From: Seiridium cupressi
Taxonomy: Eukaryota; Ascomycota; Sordariomycetes; Amphisphaeriales; Sporocadaceae
Direction of reading: 5' to 3'
Length of the DNA stretch: 64,000 nucleotides
NCBI GenBank assembly: GCA_036674765.1
Contig: JARVKI010000020.1
Span: 248,001 to 312,000 of the forward strand
Under the pieces are notes generated by a model. The model worked only from the letters and a program-made list of their open reading frames with translations. It did not search any database and was not told where the DNA came from. How positions within the stretch are numbered: position 1 is the first letter of the stretch; each line of letters begins with the position of its first letter. The position numbers were made by a program, and so were the translations under genes. Below are positions 21,218-32,521 of the stretch, piece after piece.

Positions 21218-23133
21218 ATGGCCGATCAAGTGGTCTCAGAGAAGAAGGCAAATCCAGCCGCTGATAGTCCGGCCCAATCCGACACCGAGACAGCCGGTTA
21301 CAAGATCAGCGAGAAGTCGCTGCTACGGAAGATTGATGCGCATCTTCTGCCCGCCGTCGGCATCCTGTATCTGCTGTCCTTCCTGGACCGCAGCAATGGT
21401 ATGCCACCCGCGGGTTTCTGAGGCTATCACTCAAACTAATTACCTTCGACTACAGTCGGGAATGCACGCGTCGAGGGGCTTCTGAAAGATGCCAACATGA
21501 GTTAGTACACCAACCACTTTTTCAGAAGACAGATGACTAAACTGTTGCATTCAGCCGGAGATCAGTACCTTAATGGCCTTACATTGTATTTCGTCGGCTA
21601 TGTGCTGTTTGAGGTGAGCAACGAATCAAGCGCTGTAGCGATCTCACTCATTTTCGAGTGGCTCACAAGTACAAGATCCCTTGTAATATTATCCTGAAAA
21701 GGACTACGCCCAAAGTCTGGCTTCCCACCCTGACGATCGTCTGGGGCGTTGTCGCTACGCTGCTTGGAATTGTCCATAATTACTCTGGCTTCCTGGCTGC
21801 GCGATTCTTCCTCGGTGTCGCGGAGTCCGGCCTCTTCCCTGGTGTCGTCTACTACTTCTCCATGTGGTATGTGGCCCATCTTCGAAGAGCTCGAAATATT
21901 TACTAAAACACAACGTCTAGGTACAAGCGACGCGAGCGCCAATATCGAATCTCTCTCTTCTTCAGCGCAGCTTCTCTTGCTGGCGCATTTGGAGGCATCT
22001 TAGCTTATGTGAGTTCGAACACTGGAGATTCTGGTAAGATTTGAGGTGGCTAACTTATACGAAGGGCATTGGCCGAATGGCCGGAGTTGTTTGGGACAAT
22101 GGCTGGCGCTGGATATTTATTCTTGTCAGTATCCCTAGCTCCCAGACGTTAAAATCGTCGGGGTCACTAATATCTTGCAGGAGGGCATCCTGACCGTATT
22201 AGTCGCTTTTGCTGCCTATTGGTAGGTAGAATGTTTTGATCGATTTTCGATTCGTTGCTAACCTCTTGAATCCAGGTTTGTCTACAACTATCCCAATACT
22301 TCCAAGTTCTTGAACGAGGATGAGCGACAGTACATTCATCAGAGACTATCGGCGGATTCGGATGCCACGCACGATGAGAAGTTCAGTTGGGCTGCTGTCC
22401 GTGAAGCATTAAGGGACCCCAGTTGCTGGCTCTACGGACTTGGGTTTCACACCATGAGCTTGCCTTTATACACTCTGTCTCTATTCCTGGTAAGCAATCA
22501 TGTCCCTCATACACGGTCAAGATCCTTCGTTAAACATATCCCTAGCCTACGATTATCACCAATCTGGGCTATTCGGCTGCCACCGCTCAGCTCCTCACTG
22601 TGCCGCCTTATGCCTTTGCTTTCATTACTACGGTGGTCGTCGCCATTCTATCGGAGAAGCTTGGTCAACGTGCGCTATTTATCGGTGGATCATCGCTTTT
22701 TGCCGCTATTGGGTACTGCATCCTACTCGGTAACACTAACCCGGCAGCTCGACCGGGTGTCTCGTACCTCGGAATGTTCTTCGCTGCCGGTGGAATCTAC
22801 CCTGCGGTTGCGCTTGTCCTTTCATGGCCTGCCATCAACGTCTCTGGCCAGACCAAGCGAGCCATTGCCAATGCAATGCAGATCAGTATCGGCAACTGCG
22901 GTGCTGTCATTGGGACCCAGCTCTACCGAAGTACGGACGGTCCCAGGTTCATCGTGGGCCATAGTGTCGCGCTTGCGTATCTGATTGCCAACGTCGTTGT
23001 GGTTTCTATCCTTTTCTTCCGCCTCAAGAAGCAGAACAAACAGCGGGAGGCTATTGCGCCGGAGATCGAGGACATTGGGCAGGTTCCCGATTGGAAAGGT
23101 GACTCGGACCCTCGTTGGAGATTTGAACATTAG
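21218..23133 (+). CDS. MFS transporter, Dal5/allantoate-permease (anion:cation symporter) type
   Basis: Nine exons: 21218-21398, 21456-21500, 21555-21613, 21676-21866, 21921-22008, 22065-22124, 22181-22221, 22276-22489 and 22546-23133; every intron is 54-62 nt, GT-AG, and phases close to 488 residues. TM1 reads Leu-Leu-Pro-Ala-Val-Gly-Ile-Leu-Tyr-Leu-Leu-Ser-Phe-Leu-Asp-Arg-Ser-Asn, the family signature; then a Gly-Tyr-Val-Leu-Phe-Glu-Ile-Pro-Cys-Asn loop and the Glu-Ser-Gly-Leu-Phe-Pro-Gly motif of TM4. A central loop (near Asp-Glu-Arg-Gln-Tyr) and six C-terminal helices follow. Relatives import organic anions such as allantoate, nicotinate, pantothenate or biotin; the substrate here is unknown. 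Seven of the eight introns fall in the N-terminal half, as is common in this family. Confidence 0.9.
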
Positions 23134-23301
23134 TTCAATACCTCAAAGTGTATATAAGCGGATAGATGGAATAAGATAGCCTCGTTATCATCCCAGGTTT
23201 GGAGAACTGCATCTTGGCAGCAATAAACATGAGTGGTATCATTTGAAGGCGTTACAAGATTATACAAATTGTGAACACAGGAACCACGGGACATGTCTCA
23301 C

Positions 23302-24124
23302 TCAGCGTAGACCAACCACCTGCCTCAACACAGAGTTCTCGAGGATCGGGAATTGACCAATCATCTGTATACCCTTGCCAGCCACAAGTTGGTCCTGGTA
23401 CCGTCCCATTGCAATCTCAGTCAGAGCTCGCCCTAGAGGTTCGGTAGGGCTGTGGAAGCTCTTCAAGCCGAACCTAATGGGGCCACCGACCAACGACTCC
23501 AGGAGACTAATCGGCAGGGGTTTATTCGGAAGATACGGTTTGATCGCATCGTGTGCACTGGCATCGACATAGGCTGGCCGTGCGGAGCTGGCGCGAAAAC
23601 TCGGCTTCTCCTTGCGCAGTTCGGCCAGAGCTGACTCGGTTTCGCCCTTGACACGCGCAAAGATCTGGGTGAACCGGCCCGGCTCTGTCGTGGCGCCGGC
23701 GCCCGAGACGTAGACAAAGTTGAAGGGCTGCTCCTCGGACGCCAAGCTTTGAAACGCCTTTGCGGCTTCCAGGGTGAAGGTCTTGGTGATCTTCACGTAT
23801 TCCCTTTGCGCAAAATTAGCTGTCTCAAGTTCTGTATCGCTCGGCAAAGGACAGGGGGTCGTACTCGGCACCAACTTGAGTCTGGCTGATGCCCAGAGCC
23901 CAGACACAGCCACGCGCACCCTGTAGCTTCTCGAGTAATTCGGCATCGTACTTCTCAAAGTCCTTGTGTATAATGACGTTGATCCTCGGGTCTTTGGCGT
24001 CCTCTGCCAACTGCACTGGTCGGCGTGCTAAGATGGAAATCTTGGTTATGTCCTTCGTGTTGATCATGGCATCCAGGACACCAGAGCCGACAAGGCCGGT
24101 CGCCCCAGTAAGTATCACGTGCAT
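23302..24124 (-). CDS. NAD(P)-binding oxidoreductase, TIP30/HTATIP2-like SDR
   Basis: Two exons, 24124-23872 and 23819-23302, with a 52-nt intron (donor GTGCCG, acceptor GACAG), giving 256 residues. The N-terminus carries the Rossmann motif Gly7-Ala-Thr-Gly10-Leu-Val-Gly13. Trp-Ala-Leu-Gly-Ile-Ser-Gln and the following Glu-Tyr-Val-Lys-Ile-Thr helix are characteristic of fungal atypical short-chain dehydrogenases of the TIP30 group. Asn-Phe-Val-Tyr-Val-Ser-Gly-Ala-Gly-Ala forms the next strand. It is probably a cytosolic NAD(P)-dependent protein of unknown substrate. The donor is weaker than usual, but it is the only option I found that keeps frame and family sequence. It converges with the Dal5-type permease gene. 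Confidence 0.82.
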
Positions 24125-24739
24125 TTTTGGGTGGTGTATATCTGTGTAATCGGACGACGAAGAAATGAGCTGGTTAAGTCCAGTATTTTTGAGTAGCAGA
24201 ATAGGAGTGGATGACGAGGGATTGAAGCCGAGGGCTGCGCCGTAGTTTTATATCAGATTTTAGTTGCAGCGGCCGCATTTAGCCCGCTATGAAAGGTAGT
24301 GCACCAAGTAAGTTGCCAGTCTGGGGTTAAATGTACCCACTGAACGATAGGTATAGTCAACGAAAGCAACCTTGCCTCTAATCGAAACAAGCCCTACGTA
24401 TTACCAAGAAAAACCACACGAGAGGATGTCACCTCAAACTAGAAGTGCTGGTGGGATACACAAAGGCAGAAATTGAACCCGTCAGCACTTTAGAGCAGAG
24501 CCGCGCAATTTGTTGCTGACTGAATTATGGCTTGACCAATCCTTAGGCGTTGCCCGCCCGAGATTTTCGGATTAGTGACAGTAACACATCGTTATGACCG
24601 GAACCTGCATTTATTCCCGCTAACTCCGTCCAAAGCCCATCTCCAAGGCCAAGCACTCAACAGCTATCCTTGACAGCTCCCAGCTCCCTCCCAACTAATC
24701 TCACTTCCGGTGTTTCACCATCGTCCATGCCTTGCCTAA
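24125..24739. other. Intergenic region
   Basis: About 600 bp between the TIP30-like gene (its promoter side) and the 3' end of the sugar transporter. No coding or structural element is supported. Confidence 0.35.
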
Positions 24740-26436
24740 TTAAACCTTGGGGTGCTTCTCAGCTGCGTTGGAGACCTGCTGAGCCACGGGTTCCATCTCC
24801 AGCGCCAATTGCTTATCAACACCGCGCCTCTGCTTCTCACGCGCCTCTCGACCCTCGAAAAGGAACGCCAGTTCCTCGAGCGTGCGGCCCTTTGTCTCCG
24901 GGAAAATGAGGTACACGGTTGTGATTTCGACTAGGATCCACACGCAGTAGACGATGTAGTATTTCCAGCCGATTTTGTCCAGGGCGATCGGGTTGACGTA
25001 GGTGTTGAAGAAGACTGCAGTGCGCACCGCAAGCTGCTCCACTGCGATGCCCTTTGCTCGCTGGCTGTACGGGAATATCTCAATCAAATATGTGTACGTC
25101 AAGGCATTCCAGCCGATGTTGTAAAATCTGGCGCTTTGTGAGTCCGGTGTTTCCGTTTCATCGGGGATGGACTGTGAACTTACGGCGAGTAGACAAAGAT
25201 GAAGACCAGGACGGGAATACCAGCTGCAGCTGAATTGGTAATGGCGTACCGCGCCGACGCAACTGTCCAGACGGTGTACACACACGCAGTACCTATGGTA
25301 CATGTGAGGAACGCGACCCGGCGTCTGAATCGCGGTGCAATGAGAGCGATGGGCACACCGGTTATCAAGTCCCAGCAGTTCTTGCCCAGGATGATCTTCT
25401 GGATGGTCAGGTTCTCAGTGATGCCTACGAGATTGAGGATCTTCTTCATGTAGAAAGACAGGAGCCCATTGCCGCTCCACTGCGTGAAGAACCCAATGAT
25501 GAGCGCTAGCAAGAAACGGCGCCTCATCGGCGCATCGCGGAACACATCTGCCCAGACGAATGACTTGGCAGTCTCCTTCTCTAATGCTATGGTGCTCTGT
25601 ATTTCCGCAAATTCGAGGCGCACGAACTCGTCGCCGTTCTCGCCCTCCCCGTGGTATTTGGACAATATTGCAAAGGCTTCGTCACCCCGATCCTTTGAAA
25701 TCAGCCAACGCGGGCTCTCGGGGCAGAACGGCAGGGATGTGACTTGGCACAGGCTGGGTACAAGTTGAAGAAGCGACGGGAGACGCCATGCCCAAGTGCT
25801 GGTCATCTGAAATGTGCCATACGTTGTGCCGGCTGCAACGATGGCCCCCACGAACCAAGAAGCATTGAAGAGAGAAGTCATGATTGGTCGCTCTTTCTCG
25901 TAAGACAGCTCGCCGATAAGCGAGGATGCATTTACAATCGCAAATGGGATACCGAATCCGAGCACCCATCTGGATGCGAGAAACATGTCCTGGTTCTGTG
26001 CACCAGCTTGCAAGCCAGCGCCGAGAAACATGATAAGGGAACCCACTGCAATGGTCCAGCGTCGGCCCAGGAGTTGTGAAATGCTCGGCACGAATGGGAT
26101 TGCCATCAGACCGCCCAAGGAGTACATGGCGTTGAGTAGACCGAGCCTATCGGCGGTCGGATTGTCAAAGTCTACATTATGTGTTCAGCGTTGATTGAGC
26201 CTCGTAAGTTGGTTTCAAGCTCGATACGCACACCTAACCCAAGACTCAACAGCCTGTAAGCTGTTCATCATTGACGAATCGAATCCGGAGGTCCATTCGA
26301 CACCGAGGCCACAAGGCACCAGTATGAAATAGAGAAACCGCAGATTGGGTTTATGGTACCATTTTATGTTGTCGTCGCGTGCGATGTTGGAGACCCTAGG
26401 GTCTCCTAGCTCTTCCCTGTCTCCTTTAATCGCCAT
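24740..26436 (-). CDS. MFS sugar transporter (lactose/hexose permease type)
   Basis: Three exons: 26436-26232, 26171-25184 and 25127-24740, introns of 60 and 56 nt, 526 residues. The ATG at 26436 is used because the frame above it offers only GTG. Features in order: Gly-Phe-Asp-Ser-Ser-Met-Met-Asn in TM1, Leu-Gly-Arg-Arg in the TM2-3 loop, Pro-Glu-Ser-Pro-Arg-Trp-Leu after TM6, a large cytoplasmic loop, Tyr-Ser-Pro plus Tyr-Asn-Ile-Gly-Trp-Asn-Ala-Leu in the C-terminal half, and Pro-Glu-Thr-Lys-Gly-Arg-Thr-Leu-Glu-Glu after TM12. These are the sugar-porter signatures. It should import a mono- or disaccharide by proton symport at the plasma membrane. A CGG-N3-CCG site lies 181 bases upstream, and a Zn2Cys6 regulator gene follows upstream. 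Confidence 0.92.
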
Positions 26437-28235
26437 GCTGCCTGCCAGAAGTTTCACACCTTGACGTCAAAAGAACGGTAGCCAAGATGACTCTTGGGTT
26501 GTCTTTGCTTCGTAGCACCGAAGTCGTGGCTTGAAGGAAAACATCAAGTCTCGAAGCTGAATTGACCCTCCTGGATGATCTATGCATATTATATACCAAC
26601 CATTCCTCTCTCGGTCCGGAATCCGCTACGGACACGAGCCAAGAAGTCGGGCAAAATTGCCATTGGTCGATGGCGTCCGGGTATATGCCCATGGCAGGCT
26701 TGGGGAGCGGGGAAACTCGAACAGTCAGCTACTCCAAGTGCGAAATGTTGGGGTTCGACGTCTTGTGACTGCAAGAGTTGCAGAACCAAAAGTCTTGGCT
26801 GCGATCCCTGTTCCAGGACTGTTGCTGATGGGTTTGTCAAAATGGTGTGATCAAGTTTCTCAAGCCAGGCATGACATGCTCTAGGATGATAGAAAGGAAC
26901 CAACAACTTGCTTGCCATTGAGGTCAAATGCAGGGGTCGGTGCTACGATTAGACCCTGCCGTATGTAATGAATTGACTGAAAACCTGGCTCAACATCACT
27001 TCATCCACAAAAGGTCAGATTCTAACCACAGCCTGGACCCAACTAGTCCATATAGAGCGAAGTGTAATTAGAGCATTGCGAACTCAATATATACCTCGAA
27101 CACAGTAATAGTTGTGGTGATTTAGTCTTCGAACCCTGTTATAACTGTCGATCTACAATAATATCATTAGCGACCCAGTGAGCCACTGCAATCAGTGTGA
27201 GTAGTAGAGTTATATGCGGGCTTCGAAGGATCCTGACACATCAGCAATGTTGCTGCCACCAAGCTCATGGACTCGACTACCCATCTAGCATGGTGTGAAG
27301 ATTTGAGAAAGAAGCATGATGTCTCCAAGCCTTGAGCTTATCCAATGGCTTAGAATCGTTACCGAGCTTGTATCAGTGGGAAGTCACACGCAATCCAAGA
27401 CATGGTTCAAAAGATTGAGATTCTTGAAAGCTTTGGCACGGGAGCGCACACCTCAGACGACGGATTGGAAATCCACCTTAGTATTATTGGCGGATGGCCT
27501 CTGAAGGAAAAAGTTACCCAAGGCGATTTTGGGTGGTTTGCACTGGCTCGCTGGTGTCAGGTTGACCTGCTGCCTCCTTTGTTCCGCGAATGGACGTGAA
27601 GAGCCAACCATATTCAATCGCTGCTGACCGCGAGACCATCTTGAAGTAACCAGAAGGGTAGCTCAGATCAATCTTAGAATATCTCTGGTCCTAATTAGAT
27701 TGTGATCGGCTTTTACCATAAGATAGTGAGTTGAAAGACACAGAGCGATGCCATTTATGCTACATGGGATTACAATGTGCCAACCTTGGTCTCACCGTTA
27801 CTCTAGAGGTATGTTTAGCTTTCTATAGGATTTACCTTGCAGTCTCAGGCCTAAGGAAAGCTGGTCGGCGCTGCTCCCATCGACCACGACCCTGAACTCT
27901 CCCGGGATCGGCCCTGGAAGTGAGCTAGCTAGGTCAATTTGATGCCAAGAAAAATAGGGTAATATGCTAGCTAGTCAGTTTAGACCCTTCGAGACAGGCC
28001 TAAAGTGGTTCCTCATATGGAGGCTTCACGAGTTGCAGAATCACTACCAGGAGCACCGAAAGCTCTAGTGAGGTTAGAAGGAGAGTCAACCTCTATATAG
28101 ATCGTCGCTATCTAAGTAAAACAATCTCGTATACCTGTAAAACATCGGAGGGAGATAGGGGCAGGTCAATTCACAAATATTTATACAGAATGCGTGACAG
28201 TCCAGAATGTAGATTGCATTCGCCTTGATGAAGGA
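26437..28235. other. Long non-coding region upstream of sugar transporter
   Basis: About 1.8 kb. The first 500 bases hold the transporter promoter with a zinc-cluster-type site. The rest is relatively A/T-rich with many stops in all frames; short frames near 26575-26930 overlap each other on both strands and are not credible genes. It may be a decayed insertion, but no element can be named. Confidence 0.4.
26617..26625. promoter_or_regulatory. CGG-N3-CCG inverted half-site, possible Zn2Cys6 binding site
   Basis: The nonamer CGGAATCCG is an inverted pair of CGG triplets, the type of site bound by dimeric zinc-cluster regulators. Further CGG triplets flank it on both sides (26612-26614 and 26629-26631). 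It is 181 bases before the sugar transporter ATG. Binding by the neighbouring regulator is inference. Confidence 0.35.
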
Positions 28236-30949
28236 CTACCACATTGAAAGACTTGGTGATGTATCGTCAAGGAGCCAGCTTGGAGAGAGTGTGAAGAAAG
28301 ACTCGGCCTCTGAAGCACCAAATTGGACATCAGTCATGTCCCATCCTCCGTCGGCTTCCGCCATTCTGTCCGATCCATTCCTACTCTGACTACGGCCTTG
28401 GAGGATTGCTAAACATCGGTGAAGGGACTCTTCGGTGATGCTAACAAATGCTTGGTGCACCTCGTCGTCTGACAAGTTTTGTGTCAACGCCTCAATATGT
28501 GCCTGAACTTGCCGTTAGAGACCTTTTCTTAAGCGTGGAGGGAGTAGCGGAAATAGCAAGGAGGCAACGACCAAAGTGAACGATTTCAGGTTGGCTTAGG
28601 CTACGAGGAGGTTGCCTTTGCGTTAGAGATGACTGTGGGGTTGAGTAGAATGATGATCAATAACTTACGATGCCTGCGCAAAATGAGAGATATCCTTTAA
28701 TATTCGTTTCGCCAGCTTCGATGCGTTTCAGGGTCCAGTCTCGAGCCTCATGAAGTATAGCGAGTAGGTCAGGCCGGGGAGTCTTGGGTCCAAGGCTGTC
28801 TTCCTCAATCAACTGCGCTCGAAGCTCTGTTGCAATGACCAGACACGCCTGCATCGGAACAGATCTTAGAAAGCCAGCTCCACATATAGCCAAGGTTGAT
28901 AGATCATCTTCACCCGAGACAGTCTGCCAAAGCCGTGAAGCTGTATCCACAACCACTCGCCTCGAATAAGCAAAGGACGCATCCCTGAGTGCTGAGCCGA
29001 ACCAGGGTACATGAAGGGACAAGAAATAGCGACGAACGATGAAGTCCAAAAATTTCGAGTCGAAATGGGTTACCCCACCATTTCGTAGCTCTTGTAGCGA
29101 TTTGCACAGGCGTCTATATGCTTCTTTCATCTCCGCATCTAATCGTAAGAGGTCCTGGTACGAAGGTCTCGCTGGTCGCAGATCATTGAGATGTTTCGCA
29201 ATGGATAGCCGGGCTGGAAACGTATCCCTCAAAGCGATTGATCTACGATAGTTAGTACTGTCTTCGACGTACGGCTGTTGAGCATCTACATAATGACACT
29301 TTCCGCATCGTGAGGCCACCCTTGGTTCGGTTTGGACACTAGCTCTTCTGGAAGTGGAAACTGAAAACTCACAATGACGTCTGGGTATACAAATCTGGCG
29401 GCTTCTGTTCTGGATCAGACGTCCCAAGACTCTCTGCCATCAGTTGCACGTCATCAAAATTGCCAGGAGGCTCGGTATCAAAATCGGCAGAGGATATCAT
29501 TGGTGGGCCACCAGAGTCGATGCTCGACTGGATAACAATCTGAGTGACGGAAATCAGTATACTTTCTTTCTTTCTTTTTTGTTCCCCCTCCGTTTCGAAG
29601 CCAAAACTTCCGATAGATGTGCATCTCACCAGACCCAGCTGGCTAATCTATCCAAAGGATTCACTCGGACCGACTCACCTCAAGTGTTGTGTTCCAAAGT
29701 CTTCTTCTCATCTCTGCGTTGAATGTCGACATTTTGGGTAGCTTTGTTGGATCGCGATGTAAGCCCATGGAAATGGCTACTCGTAGCAATGAACCGACAG
29801 AGATCCAAATCAGATCCGCCCCCACCCCCGTAGTCTCTCGAGCAAGGCATAGCAAGATCATGATCTGCAAAGTCGACATACTCAGTCGCGACTTGGATGT
29901 TGGAATCGATGACCACGCTGCCGCCTCCTGTACCCACTGTATAGCGGAGTCTCGAAGCGAAAACTCTCTATCATATGAAGCTGCCCCAATGGCCATCACT
30001 AATTTCAGTTGAAATTGAAACGGAGTATTTTGAGGTTGAATGGCACTTCCCAGTGTCGACCAGTATCGATGATAATCTTTCCGGAAAGAGGGGATGTGTA
30101 GCACACGAAATATCGATTCGGTGGTATGAAAATAGCTATCGACGAGCTTATCTACAACCTCTTTTGGCGGCAAGTTTACTAAGGACCTAGGCGTAGGAGA
30201 TGGGTTCCTATGAGACTTGATAGTTCTACCTAACGATTTGCAGTCATTCAGCAGAGTGATTGCTGGAGATGATTTATCCTGGGCTAGTCGCGCAAAACTC
30301 TCAAAAATCGGGCTTAGCTAGATATAAATTCAGTAAGATGTAACAGGAGAGTAAGATCGCAGTGGCGGTACTGACCAACATGGCACCGTTCATCCAATGG
30401 CTTTGGCCGAACAAGCGAGTCTTGGACATGACACCCCGGTCGGTCGTATGTATGTCACTTATCAACCGGTCAAATGGATCTGCTCCCGTCGACCCAACCG
30501 CTGATTGCGAGGGTGGGTTTGGTGATGGGAAATTCGTTAAAGATGTCCCCGTCCATGATGCCGTGCCAGAGAAGTCGGCCTCATCTATAGAGGTTACACT
30601 AGTAGCAGATTGACTCGTGGCATGAGCTCCCAAGGAGTGGTTTGGCGAATGGTGGCTGGCTACATCTTGACGACTAGATTGTGAGAGCAAGGGTAAGAGC
30701 GGTTGCCGCTTGGGCCGAACAGCTGGGAGCGGCTCATAGATGCATTCTTCGTTCTTGGACCGCACGCAATTGCTGCATGGCGATTCTTTGTCACAACGTA
30801 TCTTTCTCCTTCTACATAAGATACAAGAGCTACGTCGGATTTTAGCGGAATGGTTGCATTGAATTCAAGCTGGAACCTTGGATGCCATACGTAGCAGGGC
30901 GTCTTCGCCGGCGCGCACTGGTCGTGTCAGATGCTGCGGATCCAGTCAT
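28236..30949 (-). CDS. Zn2Cys6 transcription factor with fungal-specific TF domain
   Basis: Six exons: 30949-30891, 30829-30376, 30317-29679, 29539-29373, 29242-28669 and 28502-28236, giving 719 residues; all phases close. The zinc cluster is Cys22-x2-Cys25-x6-Cys32-x5-Cys38-x2-Cys41-x7-Cys49, directly after a basic Arg-Arg-Arg-Arg stretch. The first intron cuts just before the cluster; without it a TGA blocks the frame. A Ser-rich linker leads into the fungal_trans regulatory domain from about residue 190: Phe-Gly-x-Ser-His-Trp-Met, Met-Gly-Leu-His-Arg-Asp-Pro and Arg-Arg-Arg-Leu-Trp-Asn-Thr are its hallmarks. Three later introns are long (139, 130, 166 nt). A nuclear regulator; the adjacent sugar transporter is the natural candidate target. 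Confidence 0.9.
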
Positions 30950-32197
30950 CGTGGGACGTGCCACTGGAGAATGCAGGTCCATTGACACTTGCATCTAGAC
31001 AGGGTCTGGTCAGAACGTCTTCAAAGATCACGAAAAGTCAATTGCTCGGAGATGGTCTAGTGATTACAGAGTATGGTCAAACCTTCAGATCGACTTGTTC
31101 GGGAAATTGACGAACTAGATTGCATCTCGGGAAATGGGGACATTTTCCGACGCATACGCTTGTTCTCATTGGCCAAATTCTCCGCCCCGACTTGCTTAGC
31201 CCGAACTTGCAAAATCAAAACACGCCTATTCTCACACTAGTTCAATCGACCCGTCATGTTTGCTCGTGCGGATCCGAGGCACCCCCATCATCATTTGTGT
31301 TGGCTGGGCTTAGGCAGATGATGTCACGATATCTACTAGACATGATTGCTTTGTTTGACGTTGTTTGATCTCTCGTCAAACGCTGAAGGTTCGCAAGCTT
31401 CACCCCATAGCAAAGTCCACTTGTGATCGCACGAGGATGGGAACCAATGTGCATGGTCTTGGGACGTTTGTAGTAAGTCTTGCTGCTGATAGAACGAACT
31501 TTAATACACCTGAGATAACTGTGGGCATGAGTTCTTTCTTACATGTAGCTATATCGAATATTGCACCAACCGGGCTCTCGATCCTTTTCCGAGTTCCAGT
31601 GCACGGTACTGGTGCATTTTGCCGGCTTCCAGTGTCCGGGTGCAATATTCCACGTCAACTACCCAGATGAGTCCGCGCAACCACACAAGATCTTGTTTTC
31701 CCCTTTTGGGGCTGTACCTGTTCATTAAACTGGTCGTACTAGGCGAGGGGTTATTGAAAATTCCCCTTGTTGACGCACGAATCCCAATACAGACCAGTAT
31801 GTATACGCCAATTAAAATATCTTATCATGCCCTGATTAAAGGGCTCAATTTGAGAATGTCTATATTGTCCTCGAGCGAATGCGGCGTCGATTTAGTACTG
31901 TCAACTCATCTTTGAGCATACTACGTCGAAGCGCTCAAGCCTGTTATCTGCGTTTATTGTTACTCAAGAGTGAAGTATGTTAGGATGGTTGTATTCTTGG
32001 AACTCGCCCCTGTTCCTTGAGCTGTTATATTACAAACTAGTTTCATTGCTAAGGGATGATTGAAAAGCATTTTGGAACACGAGCCCAACCCGAAAGCTCT
32101 CAACTACGTACTAAACCATTAGATAACGCTGGAACCGTGGGCAACGAAACGATACAGCCGAGAACGAGCCCAGCTAAGATGACATATAACCTGCCAA
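30950..32197. other. Intergenic region upstream of Zn2Cys6 regulator
   Basis: About 1.25 kb with no supported gene; it holds the promoter of the minus-strand regulator and of the small secreted-protein gene. Short ORFs at 31120-31920 show neither family features nor intron structure. Confidence 0.35.
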
Positions 32198-32521
32198 ATG
32201 CCTCGGTCAAGCCTGCTAGCGCTTCTATTACTGTTAATTCTTGACCCAGCGACTTGTCGGCTCCCGGTCCAGCACGATCATGATGGTCACTTCAGTCAAC
32301 AAGATCGCGCATGCACAATAACGTTCACCGTGAACCCGCCCCAAGGAGCCGGACTGGTGTCAACAACGGATCGCAGGAAAGCTGTACAGACCTCGCATGC
32401 CAACTGCGGCGGCTGTTCACTTGCTGTGCAGACGCAGGCCCAAGGCTTTGGCCTACCCGCAAAACACACCAGCACGATTACGGCAGCAACAATAACGACA
32501 ACCACTTATACCTGTGGTTGA
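32198..32521 (+). CDS. Candidate small secreted protein, 107 aa
   Basis: One ATG-initiated frame of 107 residues. The N-terminus is a strong signal peptide: two Ser after Pro-Arg, then Leu-Leu-Ala and an unbroken Leu/Ile run, with cleavage likely near residues 19-21 (Ala-Thr-Cys-Arg). The mature part of ~87 residues has four Cys (in Ala-Cys-Thr, Asn-Cys-Gly-Gly-Cys-Ser and near the C-terminal Cys-Gly), a His/Asp cluster just after cleavage and a Thr-rich end. No homologous family is recognised. It sits alone between long non-coding stretches, as effector-like genes often do. Short length means a chance frame is possible, but the combination of signal peptide and spaced Cys makes it worth keeping. 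Confidence 0.5.
   Translation: MPRSSLLALLLLLILDPATCRLPVQHDHDGHFSQQDRACTITFTVNPPQGAGLVSTTDRRKAVQTSHANCGGCSLAVQTQAQGFGLPAKHTSTITAATITTTTYTCG

Noticed and set aside
26575..26930. Several overlapping ORFs of 70-112 codons on both strands upstream of the sugar transporter
   Set aside because: All frames are equally open over the same G/C-richer patch and none has family features; a promoter is the better reading.
28503..28668. An open stretch inside the last intron of the Zn2Cys6 gene as an additional exon
   Set aside because: No donor gives the required phase, whereas one 166-nt intron joins the two sides exactly as in related regulators.
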